Assembly (NCBI GenBank): GCA_017590115.1
Contig: JAGGNK010006448.1
Span: 2,959,987-3,023,986, forward strand
Reading direction: 5' to 3'
Length of the DNA stretch: 64,000 bases
DNA from: Montifringilla adamsi
Taxonomy: Eukaryota > Chordata > Aves > Passeriformes > Passeridae
Shown: positions 13,501-22,814 of the stretch, piece after piece
How the letters are laid out: each line of letters begins with the position of its first letter
Numbering within the stretch: the stretch's first letter is position 1
The notes under the pieces: generated by a model
Database searches by the model: none
Seen by the model: the letters and a program-made list of their open reading frames with translations, nothing else
Told to the model about the DNA's origin: nothing
Translations under genes and position numbers: made by a program

Positions 13501-14010
13501 TTTTTGTGTTAATTCTGTGGTTTAAACTTGGAACATTCTAGTGAAACACCACTGTATTGGCAGATACCTAAAAAGGTATAAAAAAGTTCTTTATAGTGTT
13601 ACAGTAATTTAGAAAATTTTAATTTCATTATTGAAGGGAAAATTTAGAGAAGCTATCATTCTGTGCTAATACTAAAAATAAATTCAATAAATTAAAAATA
13701 ATTCTTAAGAATTTGGTAAGGTGCATGTTCTGTGGAATATGACTTGGCCTGAAATTCTTGCAGTGCTATAATTGGATTAAACTCAAATTTGTATTGTTCA
13801 TTACATTTGGATTGCTTGATTCAGAATGTATACATTAGTGTGTTACCATTTTCAATAAGAATTTGAAACTTTAAAATGTTTTTTGACTATTAAGTGACTA
13901 TTTTAAACTTTAAAATGTTAATTGTTGTCACAAAAGCTCTTCAGTAACTAGACTTTACTTACAGTTTCTTTTGTCTCTCCCTAATAGCTGGACAACCAAC
14001 CTCCATGTGA
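1221..14010 (+). CDS. LMO7: LMO7, C-terminal coding part (nine exons, 5' partial)
   Basis: LIM domain only protein 7 is a large scaffold of adherens junctions and the actin cortex; it is also reported to act in the nucleus with emerin. Joining 1221-1591, 3264-3329, 3662-3727, 5389-5441, 7026-7245, 8128-8400, 9737-9845, 11576-11678 and 13988-14010 keeps one frame throughout: 427 codons plus TGA. Every junction is GT-AG with matching phase. In order the product shows an E/Q/R-rich coiled coil (residues about 40-120), two copies of a 22-residue cassette, a basic linker with [16 protein letters not shown] and SWIRQRSAS, a Ser/Thr/Pro-rich stretch, and one LIM domain ending in TGQPTSM. The LIM domain and the linker motifs match vertebrate LMO7 as I remember it. 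The CH and PDZ parts are not in the window. Identification is secure; alternative isoforms cannot be judged. Confidence 0.95.
1592..3263 (+). other. LMO7: LMO7 intron between exons a and b (1672 bp)
   Basis: GT-AG intron, AT-rich, with no repeat element that I recognise. A 105-codon open frame on the minus strand at 2476-2793 is unlike any protein I know and is probably chance. Confidence 0.75.
3264..3329 (+). CDS. LMO7: LMO7 exon b: 22-residue cassette, copy 1
   Basis: 66-nt phase 2-2 exon between the acceptor attttgcttctag and the donor gtaata. It reads (R)[21 protein letters not shown], with the next Arg codon split at the donor. The next exon (3662-3727) is a second copy of the same length and phase. 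A single exon of this length (21 full codons) stands at this place in human LMO7 as I recall it, so the second copy looks like a lineage-specific duplication. Being 66 nt and phase-symmetric, it can be skipped without breaking the frame. Confidence 0.88.
3662..3727 (+). CDS. LMO7: LMO7 exon c: 22-residue cassette, copy 2
   Basis: 66-nt phase 2-2 exon after the acceptor ttttttttccaacag and before the donor gtatgt. It reads (R)[21 protein letters not shown]. The first 14 codons encode exactly the same residues as copy 1 but with eight silent differences; the last eight codons have diverged. It is separated from copy 1 by a 332-bp intron. No stop or splice defect is visible in either copy. Confidence 0.9.
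3728..5388 (+). other. LMO7: LMO7 intron between exons c and d (1661 bp)
   Basis: GT-AG intron. I looked for further copies of the HYERYEV cassette here and in the intron before exon b and saw none. No mobile element recognised. Confidence 0.75.
5389..5441 (+). CDS. LMO7: LMO7 exon d
   Basis: 53-nt exon between the acceptor atatccgtag and the donor gtaagt, entering in phase 2 and leaving in phase 1. It encodes (R)[17 protein letters not shown](G). The motif NKS-STTEL is a recognisable part of vertebrate LMO7 between the coiled coil and the linker. It is too short to be found by open-frame length alone; the phases on both sides confirm it. Confidence 0.88.
5442..7025 (+). other. LMO7: LMO7 intron between exons d and e (1584 bp)
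   Basis: GT-AG intron with an A13 run near 5806-5818, a 14-bp tandem duplication at 6405-6432 and a short (GGAA)n microsatellite at 6553-6587. Nothing gene-like. Confidence 0.75.
6553..6587. repeat. (GGAA)n microsatellite
   Basis: Imperfect GGAA/GGCA tetranucleotide run of about 35 bp inside an LMO7 intron. GGAA runs can bind ETS factors, but nothing here shows that it is used. Confidence 0.8.
7026..7245 (+). CDS. LMO7: LMO7 exon e: basic linker exon
   Basis: 220-nt exon between the acceptor gttgcctgcacag and the donor gtagga, entering in phase 1 and leaving in phase 2. It encodes [16 protein letters not shown]..., then [25 protein letters not shown], and [12 protein letters not shown](R). 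The [13 protein letters not shown] helix and the WIRQRSAS segment are strongly conserved in LMO7 orthologues as I recall them. The Arg/Ser-rich segment looks like a site for basophilic kinases, but that is inference. Confidence 0.93.
7246..8127 (+). other. LMO7: LMO7 intron between exons e and f (882 bp)
   Basis: GT-AG intron. An open frame on the + strand runs from 7838 through the acceptor into exon f, but its first part has no LMO7-like sequence, so it is intron read-through. Confidence 0.75.
8128..8400 (+). CDS. LMO7: LMO7 exon f: Ser-rich linker before the LIM domain
   Basis: 273-nt exon between the acceptor tatctctgttacag and the donor gtgagt, phase 2 to phase 2. It encodes (R)[15 protein letters not shown]..., [15 protein letters not shown], and a Ser/Thr/Pro/Ala-rich low-complexity tail ending [11 protein letters not shown](R). 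[17 protein letters not shown] and SASQSGSQ are hallmark segments of LMO7 next to the LIM domain. The tail is probably disordered and contains several SP/TP-type sites. Length 273 nt and symmetric phase allow skipping in frame. Confidence 0.93.
8401..9736 (+). other. LMO7: LMO7 intron between exons f and g (1336 bp)
   Basis: GT-AG intron starting gtgagt; AT-rich, with no repeat recognised beyond a short ATT/T run near 9130. Confidence 0.75.
9737..9845 (+). CDS. LMO7: LMO7 exon g: LIM domain, first zinc finger
   Basis: 109-nt exon between the acceptor ttctatatttag and the donor gtgaga, phase 2 to phase 0. It encodes SVSGKKI and then the first half of the LIM domain. The first zinc site is complete: Cys-x2-Cys in CSYC, and His-x2-Cys in YHLHC. 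The junction falls just after CFK, between the two zinc modules. Residues [19 protein letters not shown] are almost invariant in LMO7 and LIMCH1 LIM domains. The first half therefore identifies the family; the flanking exons identify LMO7 rather than LIMCH1. Confidence 0.95.
9846..11575 (+). other. LMO7: LMO7 intron between the two LIM-domain exons (1730 bp)
   Basis: Phase-0 GT-AG intron lying exactly between the two zinc modules. No coding or repeat element recognised. Confidence 0.75.
11576..11678 (+). CDS. LMO7: LMO7 exon h: LIM domain, second zinc finger
   Basis: 103-nt exon after the acceptor catgtgtgatacag and before gtaagg, phase 0 to phase 1. It supplies the second zinc site: Cys-x2-Cys in CVAC and Cys-x2-Cys in CNDC. 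With the previous exon this gives the eight ligands C-C-H-C / C-C-C-C of a normal LIM domain. LIM domains bind protein partners, not DNA; for LMO7 afadin and alpha-actinin are reported partners. If intron 8 were retained, translation would run on as SKAMQLQCA and stop at 11707. Confidence 0.95.
11679..13987 (+). other. LMO7: LMO7 last intron (2309 bp)
   Basis: GT-AG intron between the LIM exon and the terminal exon. It contains a small perfect hairpin with 10-bp arms at 12004-12024 and an acceptor-like site at 12654 that I do not consider the main one. Confidence 0.75.
12004..12024. repeat. Short inverted repeat, 10-bp arms
   Basis: AAGCCTTTTT, one base, then AAAAAGGCTT: a perfect inverted repeat with a 1-base centre inside the last LMO7 intron. 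Probably a chance AT-rich palindrome. Confidence 0.7.
13988..14010 (+). CDS. LMO7: LMO7 terminal coding exon
   Basis: The final coding segment follows the acceptor tctctccctaatag. The split codon a+ct gives Thr, then GQPTSM and TGA at 14008-14010. The tail TGQPTSM closely matches the SGRPTAM end of mammalian LMO7 as I remember it, which is why I choose this exon over an earlier acceptor-like site at 12654/12655 that would give only SSF. Intron 8 is 2309 bp. The 3' UTR continues in the same exon. Confidence 0.9.
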
Positions 14011-14735
14011 AGCAAATGAAGATATGAAACCACTGTTGCAGATACAAGAAGAGGTGATTGCTGCTGATGTAGATCTATAAATATATATATTGTGTGTATG
14101 TGTGGTTTTTTTCTAAGAGTAACTCTTGCTTGTCTAGTCCTCATAGCAATACCTTGTATTCTTCATGTAACTATTTTTATTTATAAGAAAGTAATTGCAG
14201 TAAGGAAATAGCTGGGAAAAATGCTTTCACATTTTCAGCTTCAAGTACTGAGAGCACAAGAGAGAATAAGTATATTTTCAGTAATAACTTCAAAATATTT
14301 TTGAGGCTTATAATCAACTAGTTGACTTTCCAATGGTATATGAAGAGGGTATTTTGTTTCTAAGCTCTTGAAATGAGCATTAGAGAAATAGCTAATATAA
14401 ATATATATTTGCAATTGCTGTCTTTATTTTTGACATATACTGAAAGTGAATTCTCTAGGTTAATATGAAGCTGCATTTAAATGCACACAAATGTGTTTGC
14501 TTTCCATATGCCGTTTTCTAAAATTATGTGCTTTTTTGAAACCTAAATACAAAGAATAATCTCGGAATTTGCTCAGTGGTGTTGGCATAATATTCTGTGG
14601 AATCCATTTAAGAGACAGAGTTTTCTTTTCCTGTTTGGAAATGTAACTATCACTCTTTCCTCTGCAATCTGAGTGGAGAATGGTTGTTGAATTACCATAT
14701 ATTTGTAAATAAAAAATCGGATGTTGCATTTATTA
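14011..14735 (+). other. LMO7: LMO7 3' UTR (proximal form)
   Basis: AT-rich sequence from the stop codon to the first good polyadenylation site, about 0.72 kb. It contains short TA and TG runs at 14080-14105 and no notable ORF. The 3' end is estimated from the AATAAA at 14708 and the T-rich stretch after it, and could be off by some tens of bases. A longer form cannot be excluded. Confidence 0.6.
14708..14713 (+). terminator. LMO7: Polyadenylation signal AATAAA of LMO7
   Basis: AATAAA followed 20-45 bases later by a T-rich tract, the usual arrangement of a cleavage signal and downstream element. It is the first canonical signal after the LMO7 stop codon. Confidence 0.55.
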
Positions 14736-17700
14736 GAAGTTTTTGTCCTTTCTGTTCAGCTAAACATGTCTAAGGTTGTGTGTGGAAATATAAAATTGTT
14801 TGATTTTCATCTTGGGAAAAATATTTGTTCTGACAGGATTACGTTGTTCACATAAATATATGCAAGAACAATAGTTCTTCTTTTTCTCTCTTCCTTTGTA
14901 GTCAATGTCAAAGTCTGTGTACAGCTTTTTCATCAAGCTCCTCATGCTCTTTCCCTTGAGTATTCAGTACCACTGGTGAGACTATATGCCCATCCCTGAA
15001 AAAAAAAATTGAAAGAGATGGATGTTCCTCAAAATTTCTCTGCTATTGCTGGAAATGAAATGCCAAAAATATTTTTGGGTTAGGTTCTGCTCCTCTTGAA
15101 AACACAGCTGGAATGTGCGCTGTGTCTCAGTGGTGGCTTCCAAATTGTTCTGGACCGTGGCTTCTCCAAATCCTTTCATGCCTGGTTACGTACCCTTCTG
15201 TGTCCATATCCTTGGAAGCAGTGAAAAAACAGCAATTGGATCAGAGGAATTTGGGGGAGTGTTTTGTGGGTAAAACTGAGGAAGAGGAAGCTGGCAGGTG
15301 CAGCAGGGCTCTTAAGTGTGAGCTTGTGTGTGGCACCATGAGGAGCTGCAGTGAGGCTGCAAAGCAGCTTAGGGTGCTCCTTGCTCTCAGGGGATTTTGC
15401 AGGGTGTGGTGTGTAGGAGAGCTCACAGATTGGGAAGAGAGATTGTGGCTGTGATAGCTGGGGGCAACAAGGGAAGATTATTCTGTTTTGGCATAGTGGG
15501 AGAACTTCACCTGTGCTCCTGTAATTTCTCCTGCTCGTAACTGAATGCTACTTGCTGAATTATAAAGTGCCAAACATTATTTTTATTTTTGATTTAAAAA
15601 TTATCATAAAAATCTAAAATGTCTCATTGGTCAAACTTGACTCTGCTTTTTGGTATTCAGTTAAAGACTGTTAAAGTGGTTAATTTGTTTTTACTGTTGT
15701 GGTAAGTAATGACATGCTAGACCACAGATGACAGCACTGCAATATGAAGACTCTACTCGTCAAGTACAGACTACAGTGACACTGCCTGTTCAAACAGCTC
15801 TCTGGAGTCCTCTCTGCTGCTTGTGGATGAAGCTTGCTTCCCTGAATTCAGAATCTGATTTAGGTCCTGTGCAAATCTGGCTTTCTGTTAAGGCACATAC
15901 CTTGGATGAATATGGTGTGATGGCCCTCAACATGGTAGTTTTCAGACTTGCATTTATTGTAGACAGAATCTACAATAATGAACCAATGAACCACTGTCCT
16001 CCTGGGCCCCAAATTCCAGATACATACAGTCTCCACTACCAGCCTTGAAATACACTGAGAGACACTTTTTTTTTTTGGTCACAAGTCAAAGTTTCTCAAC
16101 CACTAACCAATGAATTTCTCTTAGCCTGTTCATGACTCCCCCTCTCCCAGCACTGTTTTGTGCAGCAAAACTGTGAGAAAATTTAGGGATGGTGATGCTG
16201 TTTTTTGCATCTTGAGCCCAGTCATGTTTCCCTCTCCATGGGAATCATTTGGGCATGGAAATCGGTTGGTGGTGAAAAATGGAAGGAAAGCAAATCCAGC
16301 AGCCTGTGGTCTGCAATGCTGCCTGACTCATGTTCCACAGCCTGGAGTGGTAAGCTCTGAGCCAGGCTGGCTTCTCCTAGATGGTGTCAAGTACTTCCAT
16401 GCAGGTTCCAATTTCATTTTCCCACAAAATGTCTGCAAAAAGACTGGGTTATTTAATTAGCTTGCTTGTGCACAAATGAGTGGGATTTCAAATTTAGTGG
16501 GCCTCAAAGAGCTGAAATTGAAACGCTTGAAGAGTTGAAGCTGAGTTTCCACCCGTGATAAAGTCCTGGTTTAAACAAGGCTCCTTCAAATCTGCACTTG
16601 TTAATTCACAGTGGCAAATGTGAGTAACAAAAATTCCTTTGTCCCCTCCTTCTCTTGGAGGGGAGCAGGCAGAAGAGCCCATCTAATAAATGTTGTAGTT
16701 TTCTGTTTTGATCCTTCCTGAAGTATTTAGAGCATATTGGGCTCTCAAGTTCAGTAAACCTGGTTATTGACACAAGATGGCAGTGTGGAAGTGCACCTTG
16801 CACATTAAAAATGCCATTTTCGTGACTGTAATCTCATATAAAAGGGGTTGTGTTTTCTAAATGATGCTGAAGTTGTGATGTAAGAGAACTTTGTCTTAAT
16901 CTTGGCCCTTTCTCCCCACCTGGCATCATGGAGGTATGATGTGCAAGTGAATCTGAGACATCTTCTTGGGTTCTTTTTGTTTGTTTGTTTGTTTTTCCTG
17001 TTTCATTAATTAGCTGCTGCTTAAAGCACTACAAGGTAAGGATAGTGGTAATGACAACAATTCCTGTGGAGAAAAATGAACTAGATGATTTCTAGTGGAG
17101 GTTTTTGCTGTATTTTGTTGGATTCTTTTTTAAGGTATTGTTCAAAGAAAGAAGAACCAATTGCTCTCCCTCAGTGCATCAGCTGCAGAATTGCTGTTTA
17201 AAGTTGCAGCCCTCAAATGCATGGGTGTACAGGAGAGCTGGAACTCTGCACTGCTGCTAAATTCTGAGTACATTTCAGGCTGTGTGCTCTGTTCAATACT
17301 CCCAGTGCAGGGTGCTGGTGAGAACGTGTCCGCTGTTAGCTGAGGTGCTTGGCTGTCTAAGCTTCACTGACATCAACACTCATGGAGACTGTGACTCACA
17401 TGTAGACACCTGCATTATTGCACACCTGTTTACTTAATACTTACTTGGCTTTTTAAAAATTCCAGAATTATCTGAGAACTCTTGAAATCTCTCTCTTTAG
17501 GCTTTCAGGCTGTCAGCTAACTAACTGCAGTGCACGTTTGAATGCAGCTTTGGAACTGAGTGGTCTGTGGGTAACAGCTCTGTCACAGGTCAAGGTTTAA
17601 ACAGAGTGGCACTTCAAAAATAGAAAATGTTTTCTCTGTGGGTTATGTCTAATACATAAGAACAAATCAGGTGTCTCGAAGTACAATTCAAGATACTGCA

Positions 17701-20700
17701 TATGTTCTTAGTTTTTATGAGAGTTTCTTTTTAATAGGAGATTTGTCAGAAATTTCAAAATTAATTACCTATGAGTTCACCTGTTCAGGCAAGCTGTCAC
17801 ACCACAGGCAGTGCTGATCAGTGGCAGGATTTATGCAGCAAAGCCCATTTTTAGCAACTGATGTCTGAGTTTGGAGTTCACACTGACACCAGAAATGGTC
17901 AGAGCCAGTCTTGTTATTTTCAGTAAAATACTTTTCAGGTGAAACCCAAGGGAGAGTTCAAGTGATAAGTTCAACACTTCCCTTAGGTAATAGCTGCTGT
18001 TGCATGGCCCAACCTGTCACTTATGGAGGGGGAAAGTGTTTGAAATCTGACAATGTGAACTCAGTGTGAAAAGTGGTATGCTTGCAGCAGTGTTTTAAAT
18101 TCCAACCAATCATTTGTAATGGATTAGCAAAACCTGTGCCATGGCTGTGATGGAAGGCTTATTAGCAGCAGGCATAATTACACCAAAGAGCAGCTTCATG
18201 CTGGAAGCACTTTAGCATTTTCATTTTAGCTCCCTGCTTCTTGGTAGCTAGGGGCACCAACATAAAACAACATAGGAGGATGATTTTGTTTCCTCTCAAA
18301 AGGGGTGTTCTAGGGTGAGCAGTGGGGTATCAGTTTATTAAAACTGCAGAATTTTTTTAATTGGTTCAACCAACTTGAAACAAACTTGCCAGTAAGTACC
18401 TGCTGTAGGCAACAAACACTCCAAGGACCTGCCTTATTGTGCAGTGGGAATTACTGGGTTCTCCTGGACAGTTGATATTGTACAAAGAACAAAAACACTT
18501 TAAAAAAAAAAAAACATGTACAAGTGTGTATGTACCTACAGTTTCTTTATTGTTTGCAATAGAAGAAAGAAAAAGCTCAGGCCGTCAAATGGGCAGCTCA
18601 CGAGCACACCCCTGTGAGAGCAGGCCTGTGTTTGGCACAGCGTGCCCTCCTAAATGGCCTTCTGCAAGTACCTGGGCCAAAGCAAGTGTTTCTGATTCCC
18701 TGAACTGGAATTTGCTCTTGTCCTTAGGCACTTAACCAGATGTGCCACTTATTGCTGCTTCAATTGTGTATGGCCTTTCTGCACTGGAAATTCACAGATT
18801 TCAGGGTCAGACCAGGCTACTGCAATATGTGGTCTGCCTGTATGGCTACAAAGATCAGAATCTCTCATCCAGCAATTCCTATATTGAACACAGCTGTGTG
18901 AACAGTGGTGTTCTTTGCTGGAAAGAAGCTCTGTGTAGATCTGAAGTATGCAAATGATGAAAAGTGTCAACATAAATTGTTCCAGTGGTTAAGTAGCACT
19001 CTTAAAGATGTTAATTTTATTTAAACATATTTTAATGACCTTTCTAGCTTATTATTAGTCTAGATTTTATTTTAGTTCATTTAAGTTGATTTAGATTTCT
19101 AGAGCTAGATTAATTCTCTTTGTTCTGTCTTAGATTGTACATATGTCCTTTTTTTGGGTTTTGTTGGGTTTTTTGTTTGTTTTGTTTCTCATACCTGTAC
19201 ATAAAACCTTGTTGCTCTCATTAAACAAAAAATGCAAGATTATCTCTATGGGTGGACATGTTGAGTTGAAAGACCTTCTCCCGGTGAACTGCAACACAAA
19301 ACTTTCCTAGGAGAAGATTTATAACACAGAAGAAGTAATCCTGAAGAGCATTAAAAAAAACCTGAGGCTGTGTAAGGATTTATTTGCATACGACAAATAT
19401 TGCATAAGGCAAATATTCAAATAAGAGCTAATGTCCATAAGGAAATTTTGCTGCATAGATTTTCTGGCATAATTCTAAGGTTTTGACTTGCCTTTGTTGG
19501 AATGACCATGCCTCAAGTCCTGTGTAGTTCTGCTGAATTTCCCTGTCTTGGGGAAGCACCTGTAAGAGATTTCCATGCTGATATGTCTTGACAGACAAGG
19601 GGACAAGATGACATTCCATTTCTATTTCTCAGCATGAAGTGTCAGTTGCAAAAAATACAATTAGTGCCTGCTATGTTTGGCAGATATTGATGTGAGAGGT
19701 TCAGCTTGTGGCCTTTCATCAAACTCTAGCTCTGCAAAGATAACAACTGCTGTCTCTTGATGCCCATGTGAGCAAGATTCCTGCAGAGAAACACTAGTTA
19801 TACTTGCATGTGATACTTGAAATAAAATTAGTTCCTGCCAAGGTAACTGTCATGTCTGTAAGATATATATGTGCTGCTCGCTGTAAAAGCCAGGAGTTAT
19901 ACCAGCGTACTCCTGTCTGCATACATCTGAGGAAAATCCCAAGACAGTTTAGGGGAAGCCCCACTGCAATGGAGGAAGTTGGTGAGCAAGCAGCCTTCAG
20001 CCAGGCACAGCTCCTGTCTGTGAATAAACCACAGCCATCGAGCACAGTGCACTGCAGAGTGGCAGTCACGAGTTGTGCTATTCACAATACTCTGTGCAAA
20101 ATGCATATTACAGATGTGCATGTGTTTTTATCAACAACTTCCACGCATACAAGTACTTTTGGATCTCAGCAAGTAAACAAAAAAGTGACAAATCACTTCT
20201 TTGCTCTTTGCTATTGAAATAATTGGATGATTTTGGCTTCTTACTGGTGGGCTCAGTGTTCTTTGGAGCGTTCTGTTGCCTGTGATAGTTCATGGCACAT
20301 CTAGCACCTGCTAATGCAGTGTTTTGTGTTCCCCTCCCTCAGCACTGTGTCAACTCAGCCATAAAGGAGAGGTAATTCTGAACTGGGGGTTGCCCCTATC
20401 AATGTACAAATATATTTAGGTTGTTCAGACCTTCTGTGTTACACCAACCACCCTGGTTTTGCCATCACCTAACCCTTTCCAGTTAATCTCCTTCTTCTAG
20501 TGATGCTGTGCTAAATGGAAAACAAAAAGTGGGCTTATAAATGCCATTTTGGTACTGAAAATATGGGTGGATGATAAACAGGGCAAGATATACAGGCTGC
20601 AGTATCCGTTTTGCCTTTTTACACTAATGCCCTTTTGGTTACTCACTATAGCACTTTGTAGCTACATAGTGTTACCACATAGCGTAATTCTGGTATAATA

Positions 20701-21053
20701 TACACTGAATGTCCTCTTAAATCCTGTTTCTCTGTAACAGCTTTGACTTGAAGCCAAGCAAGCTGCCTATTCAGGAAAACTGTTTATATAATCTTTTAAT
20801 CCTCATGTCTTTGCTAGATCATGAGTTGTTCATAAATCTGGATTGCGTAGAAAATGCCAATTGAAGGTGCTGACTTCGTTAAGCTTGTAAAACCAAAGTA
20901 TCCTTTCACCTAGCACTAGAGAACATTTGAATTATTCCCTTCAGTTTATCAAGGCTATGGTCTCTGAAATATGTCCATAAAAGTATCAAGAGATATAGAA
21001 TCCCAGAAGATACAGGGCTAATGTGTGTGTCTCAATCAGCAACAGCTGATAGC
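14736..21053. other. Intergenic, no gene seen
   Basis: About 6.3 kb of AT-rich sequence. Open frames (for example 15113-15454, 16158-16460 and 19804-20217 on +) are short, lack recognisable domains and sit in no splice framework. It contains a TTTG run at 16976-16996, an A13 run near 18502 and an inverted repeat with 10-bp arms at 15954-15978. An AT-rich block at 19010-19230 ends in ATTAAA. Confidence 0.6.
19220..19225 (+). terminator. Possible distal polyadenylation signal (ATTAAA)
   Basis: ATTAAA preceded by a T-rich block and followed by G/T-rich sequence (about 19249-19270), as at a gene 3' end. It lies 5.2 kb beyond the LMO7 stop codon and on the same strand, so it could end a long 3' UTR. 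Nothing proves that it is used. Confidence 0.2.
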
Positions 21054-21701
21054 TGTGGAGACAACCACAGATTGTTAGTAATAACCTGCTGTGAGAAAGA
21101 ACAAAATGTGGCTGAGAAGGGGCCCACACAGAGGTAGTGCAGCACTTTCTGGGATAAAGTCCTTGTCCTCGTTCCTGAAGTTAAGCACAACACAGTACAG
21201 TACAAGTGCAGGAAGGAGGAGTGGGCATGGACTGGAGGGAGGGATCAAGATCACCAAAAAACCCTGAAGCCCTTTGGCCCATTTCCAGAGGAAAGGGCTA
21301 TGCATAATAAATAATTTGCATAGAAAGTGAGAAATGTGTCTTTAGGACAGGGAAATCTATTTATAAGATGGTACTCCCACCAAACCCAAGTAGCATTCCC
21401 AGGACCCTGGGCATCCCATCAGCTGGACTCACACTGAAACCAAGACTGGTTCTCTCTCCTTCTTTCTTTCCTCTCTCTTCCTTATCTTACCCTTCTATCT
21501 AAAACCCACTGCCTTATGCTTATATAGAATAGGTCAGGGACTAACACCATTTTCCATGCCAAGTGCGTAATTTAGTAATAAATCTTTGAGTTTTTGCAGA
21601 CCCTCTGATTTTTGCAGACCCTCGGATTTTAGTCATTCTTTTTGACCATGGGCATCTAGGAATCTTGGGTGCTCCATTCCCCACAAGGCTGGGACATCAC
21701 A
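21054..21701 (+). mobile_element. Probable solo LTR of an endogenous retrovirus
   Basis: About 648 bp beginning TGTGGAGACAAC and ending GGGACATCACA, so it has the TG...CA ends of a retroviral LTR. Inside, in the right order, are a TATA-like CTATTTATAAG at 21357-21367, a pyrimidine-rich tract at about 21452-21485, an AATAAA at 21577-21582 and a T-rich zone. The wording of the tail (GAATAGGTCAGGGACTAA, AATAAATCTTTGAG, AGACCCTC, GGCTGGGACATCACA) matches my memory of LTRs common in songbird genomes. I see no primer-binding site after it and no gag/pol/env nearby, hence solo LTR. Clear target-site duplications were not found, so the exact ends are uncertain. Confidence 0.6.
21591..21626. repeat. 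18-bp tandem duplication inside the LTR
   Basis: Two copies of TTTTTGCAGACCCTCtGA, differing at one base, just after the LTR's AATAAA. A local replication slip within the R/U5-like part. Confidence 0.85.
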
Positions 21702-22740
21702 ATAAACAAGGGCAAAAATGCCCTTTGGTCATCCCTCAAGAAGCAGATATTTACACTCACTGGTTTTTGCAATTGAAGTATTAAATTTTTTTCTCTCATC
21801 TGTCCTGCTTCACTGTTTTTTTTTTTTTTTCCACAATAACAACAATGGTTACACTATCCAGCAAGTGTGTTTATCTTCTGATCAGGCTCAATGCTGAGGC
21901 AGCAAAACAGGTGTGTTTGTAATCCTGTTCTCTTGCCTGTAGATCGACTGCAACTCTGATTCCCACAGAGCCTCGCTGGTTTTATGCAGAGCATTCAATG
22001 ACCATGAGCCTGGGAGTCAGCTGCCTGCCTCTTACCTCCCATGATGGAGCAGGCTCTTTGCAACACCACTGCTGTTCTCCAGCGTGGGAAAAAGGCTTCC
22101 CCATGCAGCCCACGGGTGTGTGCTGCTGTTCAGTGAACTCCAGCAGCTTGCATGAAAGGAGAGCTTGCTCTGCTGGAAATTTATTTCACTGCTGTCCAGA
22201 GAGAGCAGGAATATGACTGAGATCAGCAAGGCCCATTAGTGAGGCTGCAAAGAGATAACCTTGGCTGAGCTGAATACAATAAAGACTGTGCTGCTGTAGA
22301 GCATTAGAAAGATTAGCAGGACTATGCTGGTTTGCCTCAGCTGATAATGGTGTGCATGGTGCAGGTTAAATTACAACTACCTTGGCATTCTAGTCTATAA
22401 GTTTTTGTAAGGGCGCTGTAAGGTCTTGTACATGTATCACCAGGGGTTTTTCTGGAAGCTTGAGAGAGAAGCTGGAGATTCAAGAGAGTGATGAAAACAG
22501 TGTGCTGCGATGCTGGGAAGATGTTCAGTGCTCTTGTATTTTGTTGGACTAGAAATTTTCTTTGTGATGTTCCTGAAGCCTCTGATTTCAAATTGAGTAA
22601 ATGGTAATTTTTATAAACCTGCTGACTTTTTTCCTTCTAAAAAAAAAAAAAAAAAAAAAAGAGAGACCAGAAGAAATAGTTTTAAAAATTTTAACTTCTG
22701 TCTCTTCAGCTAATAGAGTGAGAAGAGTCTTTGACTGACC
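21702..22740. other. Intergenic, no gene seen
   Basis: Contains a T-rich run near 21818 and an A22 run at 22639-22660. The stretch at 21930-22300 is somewhat more GC-rich and ends with AATAAAG near 22278, but no ORF, splice pattern or repeat family could be recognised. Confidence 0.5.
22639..22660. repeat. Poly(A) run of 22
   Basis: Uninterrupted run of 22 A residues. It could be the tail of an old retroposed copy, but the sequence before it was not recognised. Confidence 0.8.
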
Positions 22741-22814
22741 TTGAGATTAGCTCACTTGGTTAGAGCCCAGTGCTAAAAATGTCAAGGTTTTGGTTCAATC
22801 CTGAACCTCTGAGA
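22741..22814 (+). pseudogene. tRNA-Ile-like pseudogene or SINE head
   Basis: The segment TTAGCTCACTTGGTTAGAGC keeps the D-arm and A box of tRNA-Ile(AAU) with one change, GTGCTAAAAATGTCAAGG matches its anticodon arm and variable region, and GGTTCAATCC is a B box with one change. The anticodon reads AAA instead of AAT, and the acceptor arms no longer pair, so it is not a functional tRNA. Songbirds carry tRNA-Ile-derived SINEs (TguSINE1) with CR1-like tails; no such tail is visible here, so an isolated tRNA pseudogene is equally possible. Confidence 0.7.

Noticed and set aside
22741..22814. Functional tRNA gene
   Set aside because: Acceptor stem does not pair and the anticodon loop is altered.
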